Below are positions 1-8,842 of a DNA stretch of 64,000 nt, one piece after another; positions within the stretch are counted from its first letter, which is position 1; every line of letters starts with the position of its first letter. The stretch comes from Fundicoccus culcitae (lineage in GTDB: Bacteria; Bacillota; Bacilli; Lactobacillales; Aerococcaceae): positions 1,984,001-2,048,000 of the forward strand of contig NZ_CP102453.1 in assembly GCF_024661895.1 (NCBI RefSeq), given 5' to 3'. Made by a program: the position numbers and the translations under genes. A model generated the notes under the pieces. The model searched no databases. It had not been told where the DNA came from and saw nothing but the letters and a program-made list of their open reading frames with translations.

Positions 1-448
1 GTGCAATTCGATCCCCTTTCTGAATGGTTTGATCAAAAGGTCCAAAGTTGATTAATTGCACATGAATGTGGCCTTCATTTTGATTATTATTATAATAGTC
101 TGCATCAATGATGCCAATGCCATTGGGTAAATTTAAAAAACGTTTAAGGGGGTTGCTGGAGCGATTAATAATTTGTAGATATTCATCATCTTGCATATAA
201 GCTTTTAAACCCGTTGGAACTAAAGTCGGTTTAACCAATGCCCTAGCTTCTTCTTGGTTAAAATTCATGGTTGACATACCTTGCATAAAATAATTGGCCA
301 TTTTTTTCCAAAAGCTAGGTAAAATAATTGTCTCTGCTGCTTCAATATCATAACCCGCCGATTGATAGGTAGCCCGCTGGGGCAAATTAATGCCGGCTTC
401 CTCATAAGCTGTAATCACTTCAAATCCACGTTTACGTTGCGTTCCCAT
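1..448 (-). CDS. dut: dUTP diphosphatase (dUTPase), partial at its C-terminus
   Basis: The gene starts at ATG (complement of 446-448) behind a GGAAAGAGG ribosome site and runs off the left edge, leaving 149 codons. My translation shows a trimeric-dUTPase pattern: a YDIEA segment near residue 32, an RSSNPLKRF motif (the usual RSS substrate motif) near residue 107, GIGIIDADYYNN near 120 (the usual G(V/I)IDxDY uridine-binding motif) and a GDRIAQ segment at the cut end. The family hydrolyses dUTP to dUMP and pyrophosphate in the cytoplasm, which keeps uracil out of DNA. It is longer at the N-terminus than the Escherichia coli enzyme, as in many Lactobacillales homologues. It diverges from the sugar ATPase gene. 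The assignment is secure although the end is missing. Confidence 0.88.
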   Translation of the reverse strand, partial: MGTQRKRGFEVITAYEEAGINLPQRATYQSAGYDIEAAETIILPSFWKKMANYFMQGMSTMNFNQEEARALVKPTLVPTGLKAYMQDDEYLQIINRSSNPLKRFLNLPNGIGIIDADYYNNNQNEGHIHVQLINFGPFDQTIQKGDRIA

Positions 449-482
449 AAAATGCCTCTTTCCATCAAAATTATTCTTTCAA

Positions 483-513
483 AATAAATACCTTAGTCCA
501 GAGATATTTACTT
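483..513. repeat. Dispersed 3'-end palindrome, compact full copy
   Basis: AATAAATACC is followed after eight bases by GAGATATTTACTT, so both arms of the dispersed element are present. This copy lies in the divergent gap between dut and the sugar ATPase gene, unlike the others, which sit at gene ends. Confidence 0.6.
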
Positions 514-659
514 AGTTATCTTTCATTATAAGCGTTAATTATAGATAAAACAATTTGTTAGTCAAATTGCCGAAGGATTTTGTGCAAGCTGTCAATAGAA
601 TTGTAAATCGCTTTCAACTATTATTAGATTATCCCATAACAAGAGAGGAAATTGTACAA

Positions 660-1820
660 ATGGTAGAAATTAAATTAAATCATATTCATAAACAATACGA
701 AGGTTCAGACTTTTATTCAGTAACTGACTTCACTTTAGAAATCAAAGATCGTGAATTCATCGTTTTCGTTGGACCTTCAGGCTGTGGTAAATCAACTACA
801 TTACGTATGATTGCTGGTTTAGAAGATATTACTAAAGGCGAACTATATATTGGCGACCGTTTAATGAACGACGTAGCGCCTAAAGACCGTGATATCGCGA
901 TGGTTTTCCAAAACTATGCTTTGTATCCACATATGACGGTGTATGATAACATGGCTTTTGGTTTGAAACTTAGAAAATACAAAAAAGATGAAATCAAAAA
1001 ACGTGTCGATGACGCTGCTGAAATTTTAGGCTTAACACAATACTTAGACCGTAAACCAGCTGCTCTTTCAGGGGGTCAACGTCAACGGGTGGCTTTAGGA
1101 CGTGCTATTGTACGGGATGCTAAAGTGTTCTTGATGGATGAGCCGTTATCCAACTTAGATGCGAAACTACGTGTACAAATGCGGGCTGAAATTGCTAAAT
1201 TGCACCAACGTTTAAATACTACGACGATTTACGTAACTCATGACCAAACAGAAGCAATGACCATGGCAACACGTATCGTTATCATGAAAGATGGTTTTAT
1301 CCAACAAATTGGAACGCCATCAGAAGTTTATGATTCACCTGTTAATACATTCGTAGCTGGCTTTATCGGTTCACCTGCAACGAACTTCTTCAATGTTCAC
1401 TACAAAGATGGCACAATTACTAACAGCCACGGTATTGATTTAAAAGTTAACGAACCACATAGACGTTTGTTAGACGAACGTGGATACAATGGTAAAGATA
1501 TTATCTTTGGTATTCGCCCAGAAGATGTACAAACTGAACAAGTGTTCTTAGATGCTAACCCAGAATCAATCGTTAATGCTGAAGTAGTGGTATCTGAGTT
1601 ACTTGGTGCCGAAACCATGCTTTACTGTAAAGTGGGTGACACTGAATTTATCGCTCGTGTTGATGCTCGTGACTACCATAAACCAGGTGACCAAATTGAA
1701 TTAGGTTTCAATATGAACAAAGCGCATTTCTTTGATCCTCAAACAGAAGAAGTTATCCGTGTGGATGTTGAACCTGGTTCTACAAATACGGCTAACACCA
1801 ACAATGCGGTAACCGCATAG
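660..1820 (+). CDS. msmK: Sugar ABC transporter ATP-binding protein, MsmK/UgpC/MalK type
   Basis: This is a cytoplasmic ATPase subunit that energises carbohydrate ABC importers. The ATG at 660 follows an AGAGAGGAAA ribosome site and gives 386 residues, the usual family length; the frame is open further upstream but that extension matches no family feature. Walker A (GPSGCGKST, residues 38-46), ABC signature (LSGGQRQR, from 136) and Walker B (VFLMDEP, 156-162) are intact, followed by the C-terminal TOBE/regulatory region typical of MalK-like proteins. No permease or sugar-binding gene is next to it. In streptococci MsmK is known to serve several distant importers, so a shared-ATPase role is likely here. 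The exact sugars cannot be told from sequence. Confidence 0.88.
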   Translation: MVEIKLNHIHKQYEGSDFYSVTDFTLEIKDREFIVFVGPSGCGKSTTLRMIAGLEDITKGELYIGDRLMNDVAPKDRDIAMVFQNYALYPHMTVYDNMAFGLKLRKYKKDEIKKRVDDAAEILGLTQYLDRKPAALSGGQRQRVALGRAIVRDAKVFLMDEPLSNLDAKLRVQMRAEIAKLHQRLNTTTIYVTHDQTEAMTMATRIVIMKDGFIQQIGTPSEVYDSPVNTFVAGFIGSPATNFFNVHYKDGTITNSHGIDLKVNEPHRRLLDERGYNGKDIIFGIRPEDVQTEQVFLDANPESIVNAEVVVSELLGAETMLYCKVGDTEFIARVDARDYHKPGDQIELGFNMNKAHFFDPQTEEVIRVDVEPGSTNTANTNNAVTA

Positions 1821-1847
1821 TCTCAAACAAACAAGCAATCTGCCATG

Positions 1848-1884
1848 TAAAATCCCGCAATCATCCGTTGCGGGATTTTATTAT
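1848..1884 (+). terminator. Rho-independent terminator after the sugar ATPase gene
   Basis: A perfect 13-bp inverted repeat (1848-1860 and 1868-1880, core AAAATCCCGCAA) with a 7-base loop ends in a T-rich stretch. It separates the ATPase gene from the formamidase-family gene. Confidence 0.85.
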
Positions 1885-1910
1885 ATAAAAATTTTAGGAG
1901 GCATTACAGC

Positions 1911-2780
1911 ATGAGAATTTCTAGCGAACACATCCTATTTGAAATGAACGCAAGCAATCCCCCTGCCCTAGCCGTAAAAAGCGGATCTACCGTTATTTTT
2001 GAAACACTGGATTGTTTTTCAAATACCGTCAAAACAGAAAATGATTTAGTCAGTTCCATCGATTTTAACCAGGTAAATCCAGCTACAGGTCCTTTATATA
2101 TTGAAGATGCTCTGCCGGGTGATGTTCTAAAAGTTACGATTGATGCCATTCAGTTAGCTAAACAGGGGGTTATTGTCACCGCACCAGGTTTAGGTCGTCT
2201 AGCTGATCAAATTGAAAAAGAAGAAACCATTGTTTGCCCAGTAACCGATACATATATTGATTTTAAAGGTATTCACATCCCCTTACGAAAAATGATTGGC
2301 GTGATTGGTACAGCACCTGCTGGTCATGGAGTAAATACTGGAACCCCTGACACACATGGTGGTAACCTTGATACGACACGCATGACTGAAGGAGCTACCT
2401 TATACTTACCCGTCAATGTTGAAGGCGCCCTACTCGCTATGGGTGATTTACATGCTAGTATGGGTGATGGAGAAATTATGGGGTCCGGTCTTGAAATTGC
2501 AGGTGAAGTGACGGTGACGGTTGAAGTGCTTAAAGATTTTAACCTACCCCTTCCTTTAATAGAAACGGAAGACTTATGGATTACTCTAGGATCCGCTCAA
2601 AGTATGGAAACAGCCAGCCAAATCGCCATTGATAATATGGCGCAATTAATCATGGCGCACTCGAACCTTACCTTAAACCAAGCGGGTATGTTGATGTCAC
2701 TGGCTGGGAATTTACACAGCTCACAAGTTGTTAATCCAAACGTTACTTTTCGCATGGAACTTCCAAAAAGTGCATTTTAG
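1911..2780 (+). CDS. Acetamidase/formamidase family protein
   Basis: The 289-residue protein matches the FmdA/AmdA family, metal-dependent amidases that release ammonia from formamide, acetamide or related short amides. Visible hallmarks are PATGPLYIEDALPGDVL near residues 57-71, the region GHGVNTGTPDTHGGNLDT near residues 138-155, and MGDLHASMGDGE near 179-190. The start ATG lies behind a TAGGAGGC ribosome site. It is preceded by a terminator and followed after 62 bp by a flavoprotein reductase gene, with which it may be cotranscribed. The true substrate is unknown; many Firmicute members are uncharacterised. A link to nitrogen supply together with nearby glnRA is only a guess. Confidence 0.85.
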   Translation: MRISSEHILFEMNASNPPALAVKSGSTVIFETLDCFSNTVKTENDLVSSIDFNQVNPATGPLYIEDALPGDVLKVTIDAIQLAKQGVIVTAPGLGRLADQIEKEETIVCPVTDTYIDFKGIHIPLRKMIGVIGTAPAGHGVNTGTPDTHGGNLDTTRMTEGATLYLPVNVEGALLAMGDLHASMGDGEIMGSGLEIAGEVTVTVEVLKDFNLPLPLIETEDLWITLGSAQSMETASQIAIDNMAQLIMAHSNLTLNQAGMLMSLAGNLHSSQVVNPNVTFRMELPKSAF

Positions 2781-2842
2781 TTGCTAAAATGCTTTAATAA
2801 GCATAACTTAAAGATAGGCATAATACATTGGAGGAACCTATC

Positions 2843-4225
2843 GTGGAAAAATTTGATACAATTATCATCGGATTTGGAAAAGCCGGCAAAACCTTGGCTA
2901 ATTTTCTCAATAAAAAAGGTGAAACCGTCGCTCTAATTGAACAATCACCTAAAATGTATGGTGGAACATGTATTAATGTGGCATGTTTACCTTCAAAAAA
3001 CCTCATTATTGCAGCTGAAAGAAAGCCTGAAAACACTGATAATAGCCAATATTATACACAAGCGGTTCAAAATAAAAAGGCTATTATTAGTCAACTCAAT
3101 CAGGGTAACTACCACAACGTGGCCGATTTAGACAAGGCCCAAGTTATTGATGGTCGCGCCTTTTTTAAAGATCCGCATACGATTACCATCAAAACAGATA
3201 GCAATGCATCTCTGGATGTCTATGGAAATAAAATTATTATCAATACAGGATCCTTACCCACTATCCCAGAAAAGATTGAAAACCTGTCCGAATTAGTGAA
3301 AAAAGGCAAACCCTTCTATACGTCCGAAACTTTAATGGATGAAGAAAACTACCCTGAGACCTTAACCATTATTGGGGATGGTTTTATTGGTTTAGAATTT
3401 GCTTCCATGTTCAATCAATTTGGTACGCAAGTAACCATCCTATCGCATCATAAACAAAGTGCGTTTCTAGCTAAAGAAGACACAGAAGTGGCGGAAGCAG
3501 TATACACAGCTATGGTTAGTCAAGGGATTAAATTTATTTTTGAGGCTCATACTGTTAAAGCCCAGGCCAAAGAAGGTCAAGCAATCCTTAGCTACAAACA
3601 AAATGAAGAAGAAATAGACATTGTATCGGAGGCTGTTTTAGTTGCGGTCGGACGTCACGCTAATACACAGGGTTTAGCCTTAGAAAATGCTGGCGTTGAA
3701 ATCAATGACAATCAATCAATTAAAATCAATAAATATCTACAAACCACCCAAGACCATATTTTTGCTGTTGGTGATGTTAATGGAGGCCCACAACATACCT
3801 ACATTTCGTTAGATGATAATCGTATTTTACAAAGCTACCTTTATGGGGATAAATCGTACCATTTAGATAATCGAAAACAGACACCCTCAGCAACCTTTAT
3901 AGAACCGCCTCTAGCTTCCGTCGGGCTAACTGAAAAACAAGCTACAGCAGCCGGCTATCAAATAAAAACAGCCGTCTTAGAGGTCAAAGATATTCCTAAG
4001 GCTAAAATAGCTTATCGAACAACCGGAATCTATAAAGCCGTTGTTGATGCGCAAACCAATCAGATACTAGGTGTTCGACTATTTGGGGAAGAAGCTCACG
4101 AAATGATTAATATTGTTGTAACTGCTATGAATGCCAACTTACCTTATACTGATTTACGCGACCAAATCTATACGCATCCAACGATGAGTGAAGCGTTAAA
4201 TGATTTATTTGGAAAAATTGAATAG
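2843..4225 (+). CDS. FAD-dependent pyridine nucleotide-disulfide oxidoreductase, RclA/hypothiocyanous-acid-reductase type
   Basis: The GTG at 2843 is chosen because GGAGG (2830-2834) lies eight bases upstream; the TTG at 2828 would overlap that site. The 460-residue protein has an N-terminal FAD motif (GFGKAG, residues 10-15), a redox-active pair Cys43 and Cys48 in GGTCINVACLPSK, an NAD(P)H-binding GDGFIGLEFAS segment mid-protein and a C-terminal HPTMSEALNDLF dimer motif. The MYGGTC and HPTMSEALNDLF signatures resemble E. coli RclA and the streptococcal reductases that detoxify hypochlorous or hypothiocyanous stress products. Dihydrolipoamide dehydrogenase is less likely because no 2-oxo-acid dehydrogenase genes are nearby. 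The substrate assignment is inference. Confidence 0.8.
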   Translation: MEKFDTIIIGFGKAGKTLANFLNKKGETVALIEQSPKMYGGTCINVACLPSKNLIIAAERKPENTDNSQYYTQAVQNKKAIISQLNQGNYHNVADLDKAQVIDGRAFFKDPHTITIKTDSNASLDVYGNKIIINTGSLPTIPEKIENLSELVKKGKPFYTSETLMDEENYPETLTIIGDGFIGLEFASMFNQFGTQVTILSHHKQSAFLAKEDTEVAEAVYTAMVSQGIKFIFEAHTVKAQAKEGQAILSYKQNEEEIDIVSEAVLVAVGRHANTQGLALENAGVEINDNQSIKINKYLQTTQDHIFAVGDVNGGPQHTYISLDDNRILQSYLYGDKSYHLDNRKQTPSATFIEPPLASVGLTEKQATAAGYQIKTAVLEVKDIPKAKIAYRTTGIYKAVVDAQTNQILGVRLFGEEAHEMINIVVTAMNANLPYTDLRDQIYTHPTMSEALNDLFGKIE

Positions 4226-4234
4226 ATATCATGC

Positions 4235-4316
4235 AAAAAAAAACTGTTTGTTAAATAACTGATAGATAAACGAATCAAATGTATCTACCGTTATTGAAAA
4301 CAAACAGTTTTTTTTG
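4235..4316. terminator. Bidirectional terminator between convergent genes
   Basis: An 18-base arm with an A tract (4235-4252, core AAACTGTTTGTT) pairs with 4299-4316, giving U tracts on both strands. It lies between the reductase gene and the convergent amylase gene; the loop is about 46 bases. Confidence 0.75.
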
Positions 4317-4331
4317 TTTTTACCCATCCTT

Positions 4332-5798
4332 CTACCCTAAAGTGGCTTCATCCACATAGGCGGCAATCGAGCCACCATTTACATGAAAATGCCCGACACC
4401 ATCCGCATTTATTTCGACTTTATCTTCACGATTATTTAAATAGTCAACATAAATTTTACCTGCATGCACTTGACCAACATACATATCTTTCCATCCTTCA
4501 TCACTATTTGCAATAACAACCGCGACGGTATTCGGATTTTCTTCCGTCCCTAAGCGAGTAAAGCCAACCGTATGCGGGTGATCAAAATAAAGTTGTTCTT
4601 CACCATAGGCATAATTTTGGCGTAAAAATAACAATTGATCAATGACCGTTTGAAAACTTGCTTGACCAACATCTTCTTGTTCAACGCCATAGTAATCCCC
4701 ATAAAATACCGTAGGTAAACCTGACTGTCGTAATAATATCATGCCATAGGCTAGTGGTTTAAACCAATCTTCAACCACTGATTCTAACGACTGCCCTCTT
4801 TGGGTATCATGATTATCGACAAAAGTCACCGCACTCATAGGCTTTTCTTGCATTAAAGAGCCATCGAAGATATTTTGCATATCGTAATCTTTACCCATTT
4901 TACTAGCAGTGTGGAAATTCATATGTAAGCCTACATCTACAATATCAAATTGATAGTCAATACTGTCTAAATAAGCACTTTTAGATTCATAATCAGCATT
5001 CCAATATTCACCAAACACATAAAATCCTTCGCCCATGTGTTCATTAACTAATCGAATAAATTCGCGCATAAAATCAGCATCAATATGTTTAATCGCGTCC
5101 AAACGGAAACCTTCAACTCCGGTTGTTTCTAAAAACCATTTAGCCCAATCCCTCACATTTTGACGAACTTCTGGATGATCGAAATCAATATCTGAAAACA
5201 TCAAATAGTCAAAATTACCATTTTCTGAATCGACCGTATCGTTATCTGCCCATCCTTTATTCTCACCTAAAATCATATACACGCCAGTTTCATTATTTTT
5301 CGCATCATAATCAATACCGGAAAAATGATACCAATGCCAATTAAAATCATTGTATTTGCCTTGACGTCCTGGAAAGGTGAAGTTTGTCCAACCTTCTATT
5401 TCATAGGGCTCAGAAATCGGTACTTGACGATTATTAGGATCCATTTTTAACACTTTAAAACGCTCTAGTTTGTCCCCATTGGCTTTATGATTTAATACCA
5501 CATCCGCAAAAGGTTTTATGCCGTGTTCTTTCAAACTGTTAATAGCTTCTAAATATTCATCTTTCGTTCCATATTTCGTCCGCACGGTCCCATGTTGATC
5601 AAATTCACCTAAATCAAAAATATCATAGACACCATAACCAACATCCGATGAGCTTGTTGCTTTAAAAGCCGGTGGCATCCAAACCGCTGTGATACCAATT
5701 TCAGCCAGATGAGGTGCATCATCCCGTAATCTCTGCCAATGTTTGCCATCATCCGGTAGATACCATTCAAAATATTGCATAATTACGCTATTTGCCAT
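4332..5798 (-). CDS. amyS: Alpha-amylase, GH13, cytoplasmic
   Basis: The 488-residue protein hydrolyses internal alpha-1,4 bonds of starch, glycogen or maltodextrins. It begins directly with the (beta/alpha)8 barrel and has no signal peptide, so it acts inside the cell. GH13 motifs are intact: DVVLNH near residue 99, GFRLDAIKH with nucleophile Asp234, VFGEYWN with acid/base Glu264, and FVDNHD with Asp331. Length and motifs match the bacterial liquefying-type group (GH13_5). An AAGGAG ribosome site precedes the ATG. It lies downstream of glnA in the same direction, but a hairpin and a separate promoter stand between them. Confidence 0.92.
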   Translation of the reverse strand: MANSVIMQYFEWYLPDDGKHWQRLRDDAPHLAEIGITAVWMPPAFKATSSSDVGYGVYDIFDLGEFDQHGTVRTKYGTKDEYLEAINSLKEHGIKPFADVVLNHKANGDKLERFKVLKMDPNNRQVPISEPYEIEGWTNFTFPGRQGKYNDFNWHWYHFSGIDYDAKNNETGVYMILGENKGWADNDTVDSENGNFDYLMFSDIDFDHPEVRQNVRDWAKWFLETTGVEGFRLDAIKHIDADFMREFIRLVNEHMGEGFYVFGEYWNADYESKSAYLDSIDYQFDIVDVGLHMNFHTASKMGKDYDMQNIFDGSLMQEKPMSAVTFVDNHDTQRGQSLESVVEDWFKPLAYGMILLRQSGLPTVFYGDYYGVEQEDVGQASFQTVIDQLLFLRQNYAYGEEQLYFDHPHTVGFTRLGTEENPNTVAVVIANSDEGWKDMYVGQVHAGKIYVDYLNNREDKVEINADGVGHFHVNGGSIAAYVDEATLG

Positions 5799-5815
5799 AA
5801 TTTTTCTCCTTAAAA

Positions 5816-5846
5816 AAACTTACCTAAGATAGCCTTCGGTAAGTTT
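5816..5846 (-). terminator. Hairpin with U tract between glnA and the amylase gene
   Basis: On the minus strand a 9-bp stem (5838-5846 with 5816-5824, AAACTTACC/GGTAAGTTT) and 13-base loop run into seven T residues, directly before the amylase ribosome site. It is a good intrinsic terminator for glnA transcripts. Confidence 0.7.
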
Positions 5847-5875
5847 ATCATATCGATTATAGGATTTAATTGCAA
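5847..5875 (-). promoter_or_regulatory. Candidate amylase promoter
   Basis: On the minus strand TTGCAA (5870-5875) and TATGAT (5847-5852) are separated by exactly 17 bases. Initiation would fall near 5840, inside the first arm of the terminator hairpin, so transcripts from here could not form the full hairpin. Confidence 0.55.
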
Positions 5876-5898
5876 TTAAGATAACACTTTTAATTTAT

Positions 5899-5915
5899 CC
5901 AGAGATATTTATTAG
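5899..5915 (-). repeat. Dispersed 3'-end element, half copy at the glnA stop
   Basis: On the glnA strand the sequence reads TAATAAATATCTCTGG. The glnA stop codon TAA (5912-5914) overlaps the first bases of the AATAAATATC core. Confidence 0.55.
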
Positions 5916-7249
5916 TATTGAGTAAAGTATTTTTCTATTTCCCATTCAGTGATTTGCTTTTGATAAGAGAAGTATTCGTGGGTTTTTTCAGCAACAAAGT
6001 TTTGCTCAATATGCTCGCCCAAGGCTTCAGTCATTAAAGGCTCATTTTTCAATTCTTTTAACGCTTCTCTTAAAGAACCGGGTAAATCATTGACTCCTTC
6101 CGCTAAACGTTCCTCACGAGTCATTGAATAGATGTTACGATCCACTGCAGGTGGTGGTGTTAGTTTATCTTCAATGCCTTTTAGACCAGCGGTTAATAAC
6201 ACACTCATTGCTAAATAGGGGTTCGTTGAAGGATCCACACTACGTACTTCAATACGTGTTGAATTGCCACGTGCTGCAGGAATTCTAATTAAGGGTGAAC
6301 GGTTTTTAGATGACCATGCAATATAAACGGGTGCTTCGTAGCCAGGAACTAACCGTTTATAAGAGTTAACGGTTGGGTTACAAATGGCGGTAAAACTTCT
6401 TGCATACTTCATAATCCCACCAATAAAGTACATGGCTGTTTCTGACAGTTCATCTGCACCTTCTGGATTATAAAAAGCATTCCCATCTTCTGTAAATAAT
6501 GATAGATTGCAGTGCATACCAGACCCATTGATACCATAGATGGGTTTTGGCATAAAAGTGGCATGTAAATTATGCCGACGAGCCACTGATTTAACGATTA
6601 ATTTAAAGGTTTGGATATTATCACAGGCTGTAACAGCATCAGAATATTGCCAGTCAATCTCATGTTGTCCTGGCGCTACTTCGTGGTGGCTTGCTTCAAT
6701 ATCAAAGCCTAAAGCTTCTAATTCTAATACAATATCACGACGGCAGTTTTCAGCCAAATCATTTGGTGCTAAATCAAAATAATGACCATGGTCATTTAAT
6801 TCTTTCGTTGGATTGCCTTTTTCATCCAATTTAAATAGGAAGAATTCTGGTTCTGGTCCTAAGTTAAATGAAGTAAAACCCAAATCGCCCATTTTTTTCA
6901 AAACTCGTTTAAGATTCGAACGAGGATCACCTGCAAACGCTTCACCTTCTGGTGTATAGACATCACAAATCAAGCGTGCGATACGTCCAATATGATTACC
7001 TTCTTCCCAATTGAAGATTAACCATGTGTCCAAATCAGGTTTTAGATACATATCACTTTCTTCTATACGCACAAAGCCTTCAATCGATGATCCATCAAAC
7101 ATCATCTTTCCATCAAGCGCTTTAGGTAATTGTGCGATAGGTATCTCAACATTTTTAATTGTTCCATTAATATCTGAGAACATTAAACGGATGTATCTCA
7201 CATCTTTATCCTTTGCATCTTGAAGTATTGATTCGTTGGTCCATTTCAT
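5912..7249 (-). CDS. glnA: Glutamine synthetase, type I
   Basis: The enzyme makes glutamine from glutamate, ammonia and ATP and is the main ammonia-assimilation step. The 445-residue length and motifs fit the Gram-positive GSI-alpha form: [10 protein letters not shown] near residue 50, the substrate-site region [12 protein letters not shown] near 190, [12 protein letters not shown] near 240 and [19 protein letters not shown] near 320-340. The E. coli-type adenylylation loop is not evident, as expected for feedback-regulated Firmicute enzymes. It follows glnR by 24 bp in one operon, so GlnR should repress it when glutamine is plentiful. The ATG has an AAGGTGAAAG ribosome site. Confidence 0.96.
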   Translation of the reverse strand: MKWTNESILQDAKDKDVRYIRLMFSDINGTIKNVEIPIAQLPKALDGKMMFDGSSIEGFVRIEESDMYLKPDLDTWLIFNWEEGNHIGRIARLICDVYTPEGEAFAGDPRSNLKRVLKKMGDLGFTSFNLGPEPEFFLFKLDEKGNPTKELNDHGHYFDLAPNDLAENCRRDIVLELEALGFDIEASHHEVAPGQHEIDWQYSDAVTACDNIQTFKLIVKSVARRHNLHATFMPKPIYGINGSGMHCNLSLFTEDGNAFYNPEGADELSETAMYFIGGIMKYARSFTAICNPTVNSYKRLVPGYEAPVYIAWSSKNRSPLIRIPAARGNSTRIEVRSVDPSTNPYLAMSVLLTAGLKGIEDKLTPPPAVDRNIYSMTREERLAEGVNDLPGSLREALKELKNEPLMTEALGEHIEQNFVAEKTHEYFSYQKQITEWEIEKYFTQY

Positions 7250-7273
7250 ACTTTCACCTTCATTTCTTAAAAT

Positions 7274-7612
7274 TTAGAAGCCACCTTGGTTTTCAATCTC
7301 TTCACGTAAAATACGTCGAACATCTTGATCCGTCAGTTGTTGTCTTTTTTCCTCTTCTTCATCTCTTTGCGCCTGCATAAACCGTTTTTGAATGCCTTTT
7401 AGTGTCGTTCCATCAGCAAGTAAATCACCAATTTCTAATAGACGATCTACATCATTTAAGGAGTAGCGACGTCGATTGGTGGATGTCCGCTCCGGATGAA
7501 TTAATTTAAATTCTTCATAATATCGAATTTGTCTGGCTGTTAAACCTGTTAATTCCATAACGGTTCCTATTGGAAATACAGCTAGTGAACGTCTGAATTC
7601 TCTCTCAGTCAT
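7274..7612 (-). CDS. glnR: GlnR, MerR-family nitrogen-control repressor
   Basis: The 112-residue protein has an N-terminal MerR-type winged helix (MELTGLTARQIRYYEEFKLI, about residues 19-38, then NRRRYSLNDVDRLLEIGDLL) and a short charged C-terminal tail. In Firmicutes GlnR binds TGTNA-N7-TNACA operators when feedback-inhibited glutamine synthetase is present. Two such sites, one strong and one weak, lie upstream, and another lies upstream of the amino-acid ABC operon in this window. The gene is first in the glnRA operon; AAGGAG precedes the ATG. Confidence 0.93.
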   Translation of the reverse strand: MTEREFRRSLAVFPIGTVMELTGLTARQIRYYEEFKLIHPERTSTNRRRYSLNDVDRLLEIGDLLADGTTLKGIQKRFMQAQRDEEEEKRQQLTDQDVRRILREEIENQGGF

Positions 7613-7642
7613 CTCATCACTCCTTAAATTCTTTTTTATTAT

Positions 7643-7701
7643 ATTTTATGTTAAAAGGTTGGTCAAAGTTTTTATGACATGATTTGTAATATTTTCTAAC
7701 A
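7643..7701 (-). promoter_or_regulatory. glnR promoter and GlnR operators
   Basis: On the minus strand TTGACC, 17 bases and TATAAT form a near-consensus promoter. Upstream, 7685-7701 matches the GlnR box TGTNA-N7-TNACA exactly (TGTAA/TAACA read on plus). A second, half-matching box overlaps the -35 element (TGACC-N7-TAACA on the minus strand). This arrangement fits glnRA autorepression. Confidence 0.85.
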
Positions 7702-7863
7702 TTATAATTGACTGTATCAATAGATTGCAAATGTTTCTAGAATCATTAGCAAAAAAATTTAGCGATTTTATAATTTTGTTTGAAGGAAGCAAAAATTTCT
7801 CTATTTTTAATCCTATTTATGTTAGAATGTTCAATGTAATCATATTTAAAAGGGGCTAAACGA

Positions 7864-8823
7864 ATGCCATCTAATAAAGTAAATCTAATCGCCTCATCCA
7901 TTTCAATTATTTTAATTGTTGTTGGTGTCTATTTAATCGTACGATTAGGCGATTTAACTGCACAAAATAGTGTCATTAATGCAGATACAGCTCATTTTGC
8001 GAGCGAATCCGATTTATCAGAACAAGCAAATTTAGAGGATTTTTCCTCATCTAGTAATGAAAAAAGTATTGAAGAATCAGAAACTGTTGTTTTGGAAGAA
8101 GAGCTTAATTTTAATACGGTTTTAGCTAATCCACCGGAAGATCAAGAAGCTAGTAAGCAATTGATTAATGATATTATCGCTGAAGACTATAATGATAATA
8201 TTCTATTGGCTCAAGACGATATTGTCGCTGCTATTAATGAACAAAATTTGGATACTGAAGAGATGGGGGCATTATTTCTACCTGAAAATCCAGCTCAATC
8301 GCCTAATTTACAAGCTATCCCTCAGTTAGACGTTCCCTTATTAACGCAAAAAGATCCTGAATGGCGCGATGTGAAATATGGTAATGATGCCAACGAGCTA
8401 ATGGGAGAAACAGGCTGTGCCATCTTATCTTTAGCCATGGTTCATGAATATTTATCTGGTTCACCTGTGTCGCCAATCGATATTCTCGACTGGAGTAAAG
8501 AAAATTATTATGTTGACAACCATGGCACCTCATGGAATATTTTTGGTGATTTCGCTAATCAATTTGGATATGGTTTTATTAATCATGGTGATAATTTTTA
8601 CTCAGCGATCAACGCTGTCCAAAACGGAGAAGTTGTTGTAGCTTCTGTTTTACCAGGCTATTTTACGGATGTTGGTCATATCTTAGTCATTCGCGGATAT
8701 CAAAATGGAATGGTTTACGTGAATGATCCAAATGATGACCCTGATAAAATGTATAGTGTGCAAGGCATTGATGAATCTGTTTTTCTAAACGAAGGTGTTA
8801 ACTACTGGTCATATACCAACTGA
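7864..8823 (+). CDS. Membrane-anchored C39-like cysteine peptidase domain protein
   Basis: The 319-residue protein has an N-terminal hydrophobic anchor (about residues 7-27), a low-complexity acidic stalk (about 45-145) and a C-terminal Peptidase_C39_2-like domain. Papain-like residues are visible: Cys185 in GETGCAIL, His272 in VGHILVIRGY and Asp288 in VNDPND. The domain should face the cell exterior. Such stand-alone C39 proteins in Gram-positive bacteria are poorly characterised; there is no bacteriocin transporter here, so leader-peptide cleavage is not supported. It is 19 bp before the cation-efflux gene and may be cotranscribed with it. The substrate is unknown. Confidence 0.78.
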   Translation: MPSNKVNLIASSISIILIVVGVYLIVRLGDLTAQNSVINADTAHFASESDLSEQANLEDFSSSSNEKSIEESETVVLEEELNFNTVLANPPEDQEASKQLINDIIAEDYNDNILLAQDDIVAAINEQNLDTEEMGALFLPENPAQSPNLQAIPQLDVPLLTQKDPEWRDVKYGNDANELMGETGCAILSLAMVHEYLSGSPVSPIDILDWSKENYYVDNHGTSWNIFGDFANQFGYGFINHGDNFYSAINAVQNGEVVVASVLPGYFTDVGHILVIRGYQNGMVYVNDPNDDPDKMYSVQGIDESVFLNEGVNYWSYTN

Positions 8824-8842
8824 AAAGAGGGATAAATTATAA

